Shown: one piece after another, positions 34,114 through 46,400 of the stretch
How positions within the stretch are numbered: the stretch's first letter is position 1
How the letters are laid out: each line of letters starts with the position of its first letter
NCBI GenBank assembly: GCA_039654915.1
Contig: CM077594.1
Span: 22,443,001 to 22,507,000 of the forward strand
Direction: 5' to 3'
Origin: Aquilaria yunnanensis
Lineage: Eukaryota; Streptophyta; Magnoliopsida; Malvales; Thymelaeaceae
DNA: 64,000 bases
Notes under the pieces: generated by a model
The model's input: only the letters and a program-made list of their open reading frames with translations
Told to the model about the DNA's origin: nothing
The model's database searches: none
Translations under genes and position numbers: made by a program

Positions 34114-36849
34114 TCAAAAACCTGCACTAGAAAAGGGAATTGAATCAGTAATAATGAAATGATCAGCACATAAGCACTTACCTTTCACATAAGCACCAAT
34201 AACATGGAATGCTTGTGTATGGAGCTTTGATCTTGTGAAAAACCTGAACCAATATCCAAATGGAATGATACCTCCTGGGTCAAAAACAAAGTTAGAAGCA
34301 ATTAGCACAAAAAATCTGAAAGTTAGCACAATCTTCATCTTAACTCTAGGCATCACTTTCATTGCCTTTACCATCGCAAAAACATTATTCTCACAACAAG
34401 TAAAAGTGTAGGAATAATTTACCTTAGGGATGCTGTATGCACTAAAAACAAATGGACCTAAACTCACACAAGTATTATAGTTATGAAAAGCACAAGTTAT
34501 GCATGTCAAGACAATACTTTGCATAGGCCATTCAAACAAAAAAGAATTGAACACAATATGGCCTAAACTAATAACAAAACTAGGATGCATGAATTTCACA
34601 AAAATCCTAAGCATTTTAAATGAAACAAGATTGGAGTAGATAGGATTAAGTGAAACCAATTCAGTAGCAAACTTATTTTTGCATGTATATGCACAACAAT
34701 GCATGAAATTTGTGCATGGGATGTGACACAAAACAAAGGACTCAACATACCTCCTTAAAAGGCTGAATTTAAATCCAGAATTTTCACTCAAAATAAAAAC
34801 TTTCAGGTTTAGACATAAAGCAAAAAGATCAAGACTCAAAAGTTTGTGTAATGCATGTGTCATGACGAAAAAATGCTTGCTGGAAATTAAAGATTGGCAC
34901 AGAAAAATAGGCTGAATATAAATGTGAATCAAAGAAGTATGTAATGCATGTGTAACAACCAATTTATGCATGAAAAATTCCAAAGAAGTAGATTTACCTT
35001 GAGGCAAAACAAAATAATGTGAGATGGATGCAAAACAAACAAATTCAAAAACAAAAGACACCAAAACAGATTTTTCCCCAGATAAACTCATGAAATTCAA
35101 AAGATCATTTGACAAAACCAAAAAATTAGAAGCTTTAAAATCATATTTTGTCAAAGTTTCATGCTTACTTCCTTCTCTTAATCTAGTTTCATGAAAACCA
35201 TTCTTCAAAATAACATTACTAGCAAACACACATTGTTTGAGATTTTCATGCAAAAATACATCAAATCTAGGTGTTAGGAAGAAATACATTACAGTGGTTG
35301 GACTTAGTCTCCAAGTATCTTCCTTCGGTGTAGGAACCATAAAATTTTCACCTTTGCACTCAATGACTTCGGTTGGAGTTACATTAATTTCATCCCCTTG
35401 AAACATAGGATAAGAAACAATGTTAGGCAAACTTTTGCATATGAAATCACTTGGACTTACCTCAAATTGTTCCTTCTCAACCTCCTTTGTTGGTTTAATG
35501 CATGGGACATGGCTTAGAATATTAGGAACACCAACTTCTTGGATGGGCAGCAACTCACTTGATTCTTGAAGTTCATATCCATTTAAGTCCTGAAAAGAAG
35601 ACAACACAACACTAGAAGAAGACTCCATTATGTTAGATAAAAGTATGGCTTCTCTGTAGGTCTTTCTCTCTTCACTCGGCTTAGGTTCATTGCACTCTTG
35701 TCTTCTCTCAACTTCGCACTCAATTTCTTCTCTCGGGAACTCTCCACTCTTCTTCCCCTCATGTTCACTCTTCTCACTTAATCTCTCGGTTGATCTCTCA
35801 ACTTTCCCCTCATCACTCTTGCCCTCAACTTTCCCCTCATTTACTTTTCTCTCAACCTCACTTTGAATTTTTCTTTGATCCTCCAAGACTTGTTGTGGTG
35901 AAAGTGGAACAAGCATGATTGACTTTTCTTGTTGCGGCCGAGACAAGTCTCCTTTTGTGGCCTCCATGTTTGGCTTGGGTACTTCTCTTACATCTTTGCT
36001 CCATGCTCCTCTCCATGTGGAAATTCCTCCTTGACACATCTTGGATGCCTTTGCTCTCTTGATGCTCCTCTCGGCCTTAATGGCATGATGAAGCAAATCC
36101 TCCATGTTGACATATGGCACCATCTCCACTTCGTTGGCAATCTCAAGATTGAGACCATTAATGAATCTAGCAATGGTGGTCTCCTCATCCTCCATGATGT
36201 TGGCTCGGGTCAAGGTCCTCTCCAAGTCTTTATGGTAGTCCTCCACACTTCTTTGGCCTTGCACTAGCTTTTGAAGCTTTAAGCGTTGATCTCTATAGTA
36301 GGAGCTAGGCACAAATCTCCTCCTCATTAAGGCTTTAAGGGCTCTCCATGTATGTATGGACTCCTCCTCATTCCTTCTCCTAGAAGTAACATCCTGATTC
36401 CACCATACAAGAGCATAATTAGTGAACTTTATGGTAGCCAATTTAACCTTCTCTTTCTCGGAGTAATGATGGCAATCAAACACCATCTCAATCTTTTGCT
36501 CCCACTCCCAATATGCATCGGGATCACTCCTCCCTTGGAAAGGTGGAATGGTAGGCTTGATGGAATTTAGGTTGTTATCCTCTCTTGGCTCACACCTCAT
36601 TGGAAACCCATGGTCATGCCAAACTCTTTCTTCCTCCTCGGGTTCTTCTCTCCTTAGACCTCTCCTTGGTTGCAAGATGGGATTAGGCCTTCTTGGCAAC
36701 CTCAAATCAATGTCCTCAATCCTCCCCACAAGTCTATTGAGAGTTTCTTGAAATTCTCTCATGGTTGGCTCCTCATTGTGTCTCACTTTCATCCTCCTAT
36801 CCTCCTGGCCTTCCATACTCCTGAAAATAACAAAGATCCTCACAAACAC
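34114..36849 (-). CDS. 911-codon Gag-like protein with long uncharacterised C-terminus
   Basis: The frame opens at 36849; the second Met (residue 12, at 36816, MEGQEDRRMK) is the more natural start because charged Gag sequence begins there. Residues about 100-265 form a Ty3/Gypsy-type Gag core (PPFQGRSDPDAYWEWEQKIE, YALVWWNQ, RRRFVPSSYYRD, RSVEDYHKDLE, RFINGLNLEIA). There is no CCHC knuckle. Residues about 322-400 are a Lys/Glu/Ser-rich repeat region (EVERKVNEGKVEGKSDEGK). Residues about 400-911 are rich in Phe, Cys, His and Leu, with no domain I know. No DTG, YIDD or DDE motifs occur anywhere. The ORF fills the internal region up to the PPT without a stop, which argues that the C-terminus is coding. 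Confidence 0.85.
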   Translation of the reverse strand: MFVRIFVIFRSMEGQEDRRMKVRHNEEPTMREFQETLNRLVGRIEDIDLRLPRRPNPILQPRRGLRREEPEEEERVWHDHGFPMRCEPREDNNLNSIKPTIPPFQGRSDPDAYWEWEQKIEMVFDCHHYSEKEKVKLATIKFTNYALVWWNQDVTSRRRNEEESIHTWRALKALMRRRFVPSSYYRDQRLKLQKLVQGQRSVEDYHKDLERTLTRANIMEDEETTIARFINGLNLEIANEVEMVPYVNMEDLLHHAIKAERSIKRAKASKMCQGGISTWRGAWSKDVREVPKPNMEATKGDLSRPQQEKSIMLVPLSPQQVLEDQRKIQSEVERKVNEGKVEGKSDEGKVERSTERLSEKSEHEGKKSGEFPREEIECEVERRQECNEPKPSEERKTYREAILLSNIMESSSSVVLSSFQDLNGYELQESSELLPIQEVGVPNILSHVPCIKPTKEVEKEQFEVSPSDFICKSLPNIVSYPMFQGDEINVTPTEVIECKGENFMVPTPKEDTWRLSPTTVMYFFLTPRFDVFLHENLKQCVFASNVILKNGFHETRLREGSKHETLTKYDFKASNFLVLSNDLLNFMSLSGEKSVLVSFVFEFVCFASISHYFVLPQGKSTSLEFFMHKLVVTHALHTSLIHIYIQPIFLCQSLISSKHFFVMTHALHKLLSLDLFALCLNLKVFILSENSGFKFSLLRRYVESFVLCHIPCTNFMHCCAYTCKNKFATELVSLNPIYSNLVSFKMLRIFVKFMHPSFVISLGHIVFNSFLFEWPMQSIVLTCITCAFHNYNTCVSLGPFVFSAYSIPKVNYSYTFTCCENNVFAMVKAMKVMPRVKMKIVLTFRFFVLIASNFVFDPGGIIPFGYWFRFFTRSKLHTQAFHVIGAYVKGKCLCADHFIITDSIPFSSAGF

Positions 36850-37139
36850 TCACCTCACGTGTTTCACTCAAAATATGAACACTCAAAACACTCAATTTGT
36901 TAGTGAGATATTGCTTATTGAAAGAGTTCTCCAAAGTTCTAAGAAAACTATCCTCAAAGCACACAAGAAAACTTGAATTTTCGAAGAACTATTTTGACTC
37001 CAAAAGAGGTGGGCTAAACAAGCTTTAAAAGACTCTAGGAAGCCCTTGCAATTGATGATCACAAGAACCACAAAGAAAGCTTTTTGGCTGAAAAACAATG
37101 AGATAGGTTTTGGGGCGCAAAACTTTCAACACTTTGAGA

Positions 37140-37232
37140 AAACTTGTTTTTTTTTTTTTGCAAGCTTTCTTCTTTCTTTTCTTTTTCTTTCTCTTCTTTC
37201 TTTTTTTCTCCTTCTTTTTTTTTTCCTTGCTG
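37140..37232 (-). other. purine-rich leader of the Gag-only element
   Basis: The plus strand is an almost pure T/C stretch, i.e. A/G on the sense (minus) strand, between the PBS and the ORF. It belongs to the roughly 880-nt 5' leader where packaging or dimerisation signals would be expected; that role is inference. Confidence 0.5.
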
Positions 37233-37700
37233 TTTTGATGCTAAAACAACGTTCTCCTTGAAATTCCTTGCTGCCAAAGACAAAAAGTCAGTTTTCAATT
37301 TGGCCAAAACAAGAAACTATTGAAACTTGCACAATTTTGAAACAACTTTTGATACCGAAACTTCCTCAACTTGGATCCTTCTTTTTTTGGTGTTTTCTTG
37401 ACTCTAGGATGCTGGAAACAATGAAAACAAGAGAGATTAATATGGCTGGACACGAAACAGAAAGATAAGAATTGAACAAGAAGAAACGAATTGAAGCCGA
37501 GAAAACTAGACAACACGGATTGACTTCTTTTTGTTGTTTTTGTGATTTTCGGACTTGAACAAGGATGGAATAAAAAGAACAGACCTGAAACAAGAAGAAA
37601 ACAGATTAAAACAGAGAATTAAAGCACGAAATTACTGGACAGAATTGAAAGAAAAACGAAGGGAAACAAGAACACAAAGATATGTCCTTCAATGGAACTT

Positions 37701-37715
37701 GTGGCTCTGATACCA
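37701..37715 (-). promoter_or_regulatory. Gag-only element primer-binding site
   Basis: The minus strand reads TGGTATCAGAGCCAC, two bases inside the 5' LTR. The first 13 bases equal the complement of the plant initiator tRNA-Met 3' end. Confidence 0.92.
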
Positions 37716-37717
37716 AC

Positions 37718-38738
37718 TGATGCGAACCCCGATGGTATAAAGACCATGAAACTCGCCCAAGATGTTTTTCAAGCTCCACAAGACATCAAAGAGACTAGGT
37801 TTGAAGACCCCCACCCCTAATCAACCTGTGATTAGAAACGAGAAGTATAGAACTCCAAGAACACAAGTACACTTGTGCACCAAGGCAGTCCACAAAGAAC
37901 CAAAGAGAAAACCTCTCCAAAGAGCAATATTATTTCGAAATTTTTCTGTATGTTTACATCCAGAATATGTGCCTTTATATAGGCCTAAACTAGGGTTAAA
38001 AGCTAGGCAAAATTCGCAGCCTAAATCCCTTAGGAATCCTAGATACAAAGACATAGGAAATCCTAGTCAAATTAGGACTCTAATTCCTAGTTTGAACAAG
38101 TTTAATAAATGCAGCATATTCCACTTGCCCAAAACGATTTAAAACTATTCCATAGCCTAAATAACTTCCTAAATAATGTAAATAAATAGGAAAATAAAAT
38201 AAAATACGTTACAAAATAAGATTGCCCATAAAAAACTCCAAAATAGCCTTCTTGGGTGATTCTGGCTTGTGTCTCCAACTTCAAGCTGAAATTCGAACTT
38301 GATGCAGCAATGATTTCTCAAAATGCAAAGCATGAAAGTTGTAGATCTATTTCTTAGCTTCGAAACCACACTTGAATCACACAAAATGGACTTCTAAATC
38401 GAAAGATATTCCCAGAATACTGCAACTGCTTCTGAACCAGCGATAACTCGTAAATCGTAACTTTGAAGCTAAATTTGACCTCGTTAACGTGCAAACTGGG
38501 TTTGATGGTATTCATATTATTTGTAGCTCCAGATGTTAGCTTTCCAATGAATCAAGAATCACTCCATTACAATATGTGTAGCTCCAGATATGATTTTTCT
38601 ACCAGAACATCGCTAATCTCTCAACATCCGAGCTTGAAGTGCACTAGTGAGCTCCTTAGCCTTCTTCCTTGTCAATGGTCCACTAGAAACTTTCAGTGGG
38701 TCCTTGCCTTCCTTGGTTGTGCTTCTTTGATCGTATCA
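37718..38738 (-). repeat. Gag-only element 5' LTR (1021 bp)
   Basis: Collinear with 33062-34080. Carries the promoter for the Gag ORF on the minus strand; no TATA box was assigned with confidence. Confidence 0.92.
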
Positions 38739-40657
38739 GTTTTGGTTCTAGTTTAGTTCATCCTTTTTTAGATCGGCCTTTTTGCTCATAAAAAACCCAT
38801 GATTTGCGTGAGGTTAAGCTTGGGAAAACAAGGAAAATCAATGAGCTCCTAGGAAGGGAGCTACGGTTCTAAGAATTTTGTTTTCTTAAGGTAAGGGTTG
38901 TACCATTTTTTTGGTTTTTTAATAATGATACTACCTCTAGGCTCAAAAATATGTTAGAAATATGGTTGATTTACTATGGTTAAACAAGGAACTCTAAGTG
39001 ACTGGGACCATGCTTGTAGGCTATGGATCTTTGAGCTTGCAAGTGCGAAATCTACACAAGGGTAAGGTGTTCTATCCCTTATCTCTTTGGGAAGCTTTGG
39101 CCATGATTTAGCTTGGTGAAATTTAGGGCAAATGGTAGGGTAAAAAGGGTACAAGATGACCAATAGAGCCAAAGAGGACTCAAGTGGAACTAAAGTTGGA
39201 CCTAGGTTCTAGTTTAGGCAATAGGTGATGTTTTTAGTGCATGGGTTCTAAAATGGTATATGGGGACAGCCTTGTTGCTTGGTAGATAAGTGTGGATGAA
39301 CCTTCAAGGTTTGGTAAGCACAAAAGAGGTGTGCTTCATTTTGGGTCTGTATGTGTTGTGACTGGGCTCAAGGGCTTGGCATGTGTGTGTGTGTGTAGCA
39401 TAGGCCCCTGGGTGCATGAGTATTTTGGGGTATATGGGAGCATGGTGAGTTCGGTGTGCCAAGGTGCATACGGGTGTGCCCAAGTAGGCACGTAATCGTG
39501 TATGCCCAAAGGGCTCCCAATGCATGTGCATGCACTTGCAGGCTCATGGTCATGTACACTTACGGGGCCACATACGCATATCCAGGGAGCTTTGCTTTCT
39601 TGTGAGCCTTGGGTTGCACTTTGGGCATGAGCCATAAAGGGGAGTTGAAGGCAAAGGCCTAAGGCCCAAATGACACTGAGGCCCAATAAATGCTTGGGCC
39701 ATAAGTTAGCATACGCATGGGCCTATTAGGCCAATAGGCCATAGAAGGGGCAATATACATCCATGGGCACTATGACCCACACAAAACATGGTTGAACCCC
39801 GTTGCATACAATAAGGGAGTTTTTGAGCTAATGGAAGCTGGCAAGCTTAAGGGCAAATGCAAGGATACATGCTTAAGGGCAAAAATGGACCAATTGGTGA
39901 TTTTATTTGTTTTTTTTTTTCTTCTTGTGTGAGAAGTATAGGGAGTCATGTTCCTAAAAGAGCATAAAATGATGATCATTATATAATACTCCACGCCATA
40001 AGAGCTCATGGCATGCTTATATAGATTATGGGCAAGGTTCACATATGCATGGCAATGTGCGCATATAGTCCATTATGTGATGTTGTTTATTTAGAATGTC
40101 TTACTAAGTATTTTATACACTTACCCTTATTGTTAATGTATAGATAACATTGTGCAAAAGCTGAATAATCCATAGTGATTATTTTGTATTTGTTTCTTAG
40201 TACTTATAGGTACATTTTGCATACGTTACATGTCATTCATTTTTCATGTGTTGCATTCTCTTATGATCAAATTCTAACTCTAAACTTATTTGCCTTGTAC
40301 AGCAATGTAGTTAGGCACATAATTCTCCGCTCTTTCCTCGCTTGGGTTTCTCCCAGGCAAAGGTGGGCTTAATGACTATTTGAGATCACAATTATTTTGT
40401 AGTATGGTAGTAGTAGCTAGTATGAGGTTTACTAGTATTGCCTTTGACTTGGTACAACCATGACATGTATTATTATTAATTCAGGTTAAACTTATCAACC
40501 CATGACATTATTTCCTTAGGTTGATAGGTAAAACACTTAGATATTGTGTTGCCATAGTATTTACTTGCTATGAGTGTATTTTTCATCCATGGTTTGGCAT
40601 GGTATATTACTTGTGCATGCATGAGCATTAAAATGTTTTCTTACTCGGTAGCACATA
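38739..40657 (+). repeat. outer chromovirus left LTR, piece 2
   Basis: It continues piece 1 after the target duplication gtttt and is collinear with 57437-58647 plus 61466-62319 of the right LTR. It contains a (TG)n run near 39380-39397 and many GGCC-rich words around 39650-39750. It ends with acata, the duplicated target of the intact chromovirus. Confidence 0.85.
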
Positions 40658-43392
40658 TGTCGTGCCCTAAACTGCCCCTGGCCCATCCGGGCCCAATTAT
40701 CTAAAACATGCAGCGGAAGTTTAATTAAATCGAAGGGACTTTTATTACTCACTAAGACTTATGGGCACGAACCCCAGGATACTTACTGGTACTAGCTTGT
40801 TATGTTCTTATTAAAGGTTTAAGTTTAAGTGCTCTTGGAAACAAACTAGCACCTATGTGGATTTCATGTGTTCATTTTCATGGTATTTACCAAGCTTTAG
40901 CCAAGATTATGCATGGCATCCAAAACACCAACTTAAGTTTGAAAACTTATTTTCATGCATATGGTTTGCATGCTTATGTGTTTTAGTGTTCACTAGTGCA
41001 CATAATCACTTAATGCCTTTAGATGCAACTAATGCTTAGGCATATATTAATTCACGTACATGCACTTGAATTCCTTATTAGCCAATCTTTACACATGCAT
41101 CCAATTTCATGCTTCTCCAAGTTTATTTGCATGTTTTTCTTTGAGTGCGCATACAAAGCCAAACATAGCATGCTTTCAACATAAACATGGGCTTATGGGC
41201 CTTTTCCATACTTAACATGCATATGGCCCAAAATTAACCAAGAACATATTCAAATTTTCTAATTTCTTATTTAAGCCCAAAACATGCATTTAAGCCCAAT
41301 TTATACATGCTTCCGATTTTCATGAAAATCATACTTCCATAAAACATGCATGGGCCTTGGTAAGTCCACCAAGCAATAAAAACACCCAAAGTGTCCATAG
41401 TCCATATTACAAGCCCAAAATACTAAGTTTGGCCAAATTTTAGCTAAGTCCATAAATTTGGTCATTTAACTAAGACCAACTATTACATGCTTAAAAGCAA
41501 GCCATAATCCAAAGAACACAAATCCACCTTAAGACGTTGTTCCCACAGTTTCTAGACTCGTAGTCCTGCACACAAAGTCCACATTTTATTAGCTTGATTT
41601 TCAAGCAACTAAAGGTAAATACTTAGAATAAATTGAGCAAATAGTATTTACATACTCAACCTCAACACCACAGAAAGAGTACTTAGGACTCTTAGCTCAA
41701 TCTTTCGAGCACACTTTTTCCTACAAAGGTAGAGTAGGGCGGGTGAGATTTAAATCTCAATAAGGATTCCGTATGGCTTCCAAAGCCTAACATATGGCCT
41801 TTATGGCCTAACATATGCCAAGAATGTAATGGCAATAAATATTCCAAAAATCCTGCAAAGAAAACATAAAGACAAAGAAAACACAAAGATACATGTATAT
41901 ACAATAATAATCGAAATCGGGGGTTAGCATGCACAACAAATTCATAGAAGCACACAAACACATGCCACTTAACACCTTGATTTACAGAAGGGCAGCAAGC
42001 ATCCCTCAAGTTTTATTTCATTAATTTCACATACTTTTCATTTTCGGAGATCTCACTTAGCATAGGAATTTAAGGTGGCCTACTTAAATCCTAGCCCATA
42101 ATGCTTGCTTACTTAACTTAGCTCATGAGCGATACAGAATTGCCGAAGCAATAATTTAACTTATGCCCTCTTAGCACACCTAGGATCATATGGTTCTTTG
42201 ACCATCACCTAGGGGCCCGAATACTCAAAGAGTATAGGAATCCTTACCAATACCGAAAGCTTCTTAGAAGCTTGTTTTCCTTCGATTTCCTCGCTTGTTG
42301 GTTTCTAGAAATGATTTTCTAGCACAAGAACCAAAATGGCCAAATAAATTAGTAATCCATAAAATACCAAGAACACTTGGTAATTATCTTAAAGAAATCA
42401 AAATACCAAGAATACTTGGTTCACACTTACAAAACCTCGACTAGGAGGTGAGACCGAATTTTGTGTGCTTGATGTTCTTCAAATTTTCTTCTTGATTCTT
42501 CCTCCCAATGAGCTTAGAAGCTCATATACATAAAGAACTCCTTGAGAAGAGTTCAAAACCTCTAAGAAATGAAGATGGCCGAATTTCTCTCCTTGGTTTT
42601 CTTTGAATCTTTTACTTGATTCTTGCTCTTTGGGTGTTTAGAGCATGAATTCCACCAAGAACACTTGGTTTTAATTTATGGAAGGGTGATTTCTAGTGAT
42701 GGCAGAATTTTTGGAGGAAGGAGAAGAGTTAGAAATGTTCTTGGAGAGAAGAACAAGTGTTGGCCAAAACTAGAGAGAAGGGAGAGAGAGTTTGTAGAGA
42801 GAGATTGAAGAAAGAGAGTGAAATGGCTTAAATGAGGTGAGATGAGTGAAGAAATGTATTTTGTTGAATGGGGGAGTGTATGTACGGTTATGGGTGTCCA
42901 AAATGGGTGGGAATAATGCCTTAGTGGAGTAATAATTCAAATGGGAAGTGGGAGACAAAGTGGGGGGACAAATTGGAAGAGTTGGTGAAGTTAAATGATG
43001 AAATGGTGAAGGTGGGAGACAAAGGTGAGTGGAGGTGTGGGTGGAGGTGGAGGTGGCATAAAATATATTAATTTGAATGGACATGGCTAGCCATGGCATC
43101 CAAGGCCATGAAAATGGGTCAATTCCCCACTTATTCCTCCAATCTTTTGAATTTGGGCAATTGAGCCCAACTTACAACAATTCCTTTGTTCAATTGAGTC
43201 CTTCATCTTTGAAATCCACCATTTTCACCATTATTTTTCTTGGCCTAAGCCAAGCTTAATTTCATGAATCCTTAACACTTAATTTAATGTCCCCTCACAT
43301 TAATTCAGCTAAATTCCCAAATTAGGAAAATTCTTTGGCTCCCAATCCACTTACCCCGGGACCTAATCAGTTTGGATTTTCCGGGCATTACA
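40658..43392 (-). repeat. intact chromovirus 3' LTR (2735 bp)
   Basis: The plus strand starts TGTCGTGCCCTAAACTG and ends CCGGGCATTACA. Inside are three near-perfect short palindromes, accaaga(a/t)acttggt-type, at 42366-42381, 42405-42420 and 42654-42669. ORFs here are not genes and recur in the other LTR. Confidence 0.95.
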
Positions 43393-43410
43393 ACACTCCC
43401 CTCCTTAAGA
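43393..43410 (-). promoter_or_regulatory. intact chromovirus polypurine tract overlapping the gag-pol stop
   Basis: The minus strand reads TTAAGGAGGGGAGTGT up to the 3' LTR. The TAA stop of gag-pol (43407-43405) lies within this tract, so coding and priming sequence overlap. Confidence 0.85.
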
Positions 43411-46400
43411 AATTTGGTCCTCCAAATTTCCTAGGAGCTTAGGAAAGGTATCCGGATAGTTCTTAAGCATTTCAGTTTCAACCTCCCATGTTGCCTCCTC
43501 CTCAGAATGGTTAGTCCATTGGACTTTTACCATCGATATCCACTTACTCCTGAGCTTTCTAGTGTCCCTTGCCAATACCCGAATTGGTTCTTCCTCATAT
43601 GTAAGATCTTGGGTAATGGGCACACTAGTGACATGTACCACTTGTTTAGGGTCGGAGACACACTTCTTCAACAAGCTTACATGAAATGTGTCATGTACAT
43701 GTCCCAGCTCAGGTGGTAGTTCTAACTTGTAGGCTACATTTCCTACTCTTGCGAGTATTAGGTATGGTCCTACATACCTCGGGGCTAATTTTCCCCGCTT
43801 ACCAAACCTCATTACTCCCTTCATGGGAGATACTTTCAACCACACTTGGTCTCCTGCCTGGAACTCCAGGTCTCTTCTTTTCTTGAGGTTGGCATATGAT
43901 TCTTGCCTATTGTTGGCAGCCTTAATCCTTTCCTGGATTAGCTTAACTTTCCCAGTAGTCTCTCTTATGAGTTCTGGGCCAATTTCCAACTTATCACCTG
44001 GCTCATGCCAGCAGTGTGGAGTTATGCATCTCCTTCCATATAGTGCCTCATAAGGTGCCATGCCAATCACTGAGTGATGACTATTATTGTACGAAAACTC
44101 CACTAAAGGCAAGCGTTTATCCCATTCTCCTTGGAAGTCAATAATACAACACCTCAACATATCTTCCAAGGTTTGAATGGTTCTTTCAGTCTGTCCGTCC
44201 GTTTGAGGATGGTATGCGGAACTGAATTTTAACTTAGTGCCCATGGCATGGTGCAAGGACTTCCAGAATCTGGAAACAAATCTTGGGTCTCGATCTGAGA
44301 CAATGTCGTCTGGTACACCATGTAGCCTTACTATCTCCTTAACATATTGTTGGGCTAACTTCTCCAAGGAGTCTGTAAGGTTTATGGGCAAGAAGTGGGC
44401 TGCCTTAGTCAATCTGTCCACTATGACCCAGATTGTATTACTCTTTCTTCGGGTCAGTGGCAAACCCACTACAAAGTCCATGGATATGGATCCCCATTTC
44501 CTTTCTGGTATAGGTAAGCTCTGTAATTTTCCACCAGGTCTCTGGTGTTCCACTTTGACTTGCTGACAAGTCATACACTTAGCCACAGAAGCACCAATCT
44601 CCTGCTTCATATATGGCCACCAGAAATGGGATCTCAAATTCTTATACATTTTCTGAGCTCCAGGATGCATACTCATTAAGCTGGAGTGGGCTTCTTCTAG
44701 GATTTGTTGCCTGATTCCATTCCTATTTGGCACATAAATCCTATTCTGGAAATATAATATTCCATCCTTAAAGGAAAATCCTTGATACAATTTCCCTCGT
44801 TTTTGCCCAGAGATCCTGGGAATCTCCTCATCTTGAAGCTGAGCTTCCTGAATTAGGTCTTTCCATTCAGACCTAATAGTTAGGACCTTTACTTGGTCCA
44901 TCTCCCAGTGTTTCCATTCCTGGGCCAATTCAGATAAACTGAGTACCTCTGCCTTAGTAGGCTCTCCAGCGGCTTTGAGTATTCCCGTGTACTTCCTACT
45001 GAGAGCATCAGCTACCACATTGGCCTTCCCGGCCATATACTCGATGACGCACTCAAAATCTTTTAGGTACTCAAGCCATCTTCTTTGCCTCATGTTCAGG
45101 TCCTTTTGTGTAAACAAGTACCTTAGACTCTTATGGTCTGTGAAGACTTGGAATCTGCCTCCAAGTAGGTAGTGCCTCCACTGCTTCAGAGCAAAGATCA
45201 CTGCCGCTAACTCCAGATCATGAACTGGATAATTCTTCTCATGAGGCCTTAATTGTCTTGACCCATAGGCTATTGCTTGCTTCCCTTGCATTAAGACACA
45301 GCCCAGCCCAACCCGAGAAGCATCAGTGTAAACTATATACTCCTTAGTAGGGTCTGGTAGAACCAGTATTGGGGCTGTAGTCAATCTTTCCTTAAGTTCT
45401 TGGAAGCTAGCCTCACATTGCTCACTCCACTCAAACTTTTGGTCCTTTCTTGTCAATTGAGTAAGCGGAGCTGCTAGTACAGAAAACTTGGGCACGAATC
45501 TCCTGTAGTAGCCAGCAAGTCCTAGGAAGCTTCTTATGTCCCTCACAGTCTGAGGTTGCTTCCATTCCAAGACAGCTTTGATTTTCTCGGGATCAACAGC
45601 TAATCCATGCTCATTGATCACATGTCCGAGAAACCCAATTTCCTTAGCCCAGAATTGGCACTTACTTAGTTTGCCATATAACTCATGTTCCTTTAACAGG
45701 CTTAGCACCCTTCTCAGGTGCTCCTTATGGGCTTCTTCATCCTTTGAGTACACTAATATGTCATCGATAAATACCACAACAAAGTGGTCCAAATAAGCCT
45801 TGAACACTCTTTGCATGAGGTCCATGAAAAAGGCTGGCGCATTTGTGAGCCCAAATGGCATCACTGTGTACTCAAAGTGACCATATCTGGTTCTGAAAGC
45901 TGTCTTTGGGACATCTTCTTCCCTGACTCTCAGCTGGAAGTATCCAGATCTGAGGTCTATTTTGGAAAAGACCTTAGCTCCCTTTAACTGATCAAATAGA
46001 TCCTCGATCCTTGGGAGGGGGTACTTATTCTTAATGGTTAGTGCATTGAGCTTCCTGTAATCGATGCACAACCTAAGGGTTCCATCTTTCTTCTTCACAA
46101 AAAGTACAGGTGCTCCCCAAGGAGATGTACTTGGCCTTATGAAACCCTTCTCAAGCAACTCATCCAGTTGCTTCTTTAGTTCCATCATTTCAAGAATAGC
46201 CATCCTGTAAGGAGCAATAGATGCTGGTGTAGCTCCTGGCACCAATTTGATCTCAAACTCAACCTCTCTTGCAGGAGGGAGTCCTGGGAGATCAGTGGGG
46301 AACACTTCAGGGAATTCTCTTGCTATGGGTATTTTACCCAGCTCTATTTCAACTTCAGTTCCATTTAACCCTAGGTATTCACCTTTTATTATTAGGGGTT

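Larger units (their letters stand above)
33062..38738 (-). mobile_element. Gag-only LTR retrotransposon, young, 5.7 kb
   Basis: LTRs (33062-34080 and 37718-38738) start TGATGCGAACCCC and end GATCGTATCA on the plus strand. By eye they differ at about six substitutions and two single-base indels. The target duplication is gtttt (33057-33061 and 38739-38743). The PBS lies inside the right LTR and the PPT inside the left, giving minus orientation. The interior holds one 911-codon ORF with a Gag domain and no protease, RT, RNase H or integrase. It is a non-autonomous element that must use another element's enzymes. Confidence 0.92.

Noticed and set aside
37046..37593. Short ORFs with Phe or Lys runs
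   Set aside because: They fall in the T/C-rich leader of the Gag-only element; not coding.
39292..39686. Overlapping ORFs with Cys/His/Thr repeats
   Set aside because: They lie in the outer chromovirus LTR over a (TG)n tract and are opposite-strand artefacts.
40857..43259. ORFs of 60-109 codons in the chromovirus LTR, exactly repeated at 48746-51148
   Set aside because: They recur because the LTRs are duplicates; composition is non-coding.
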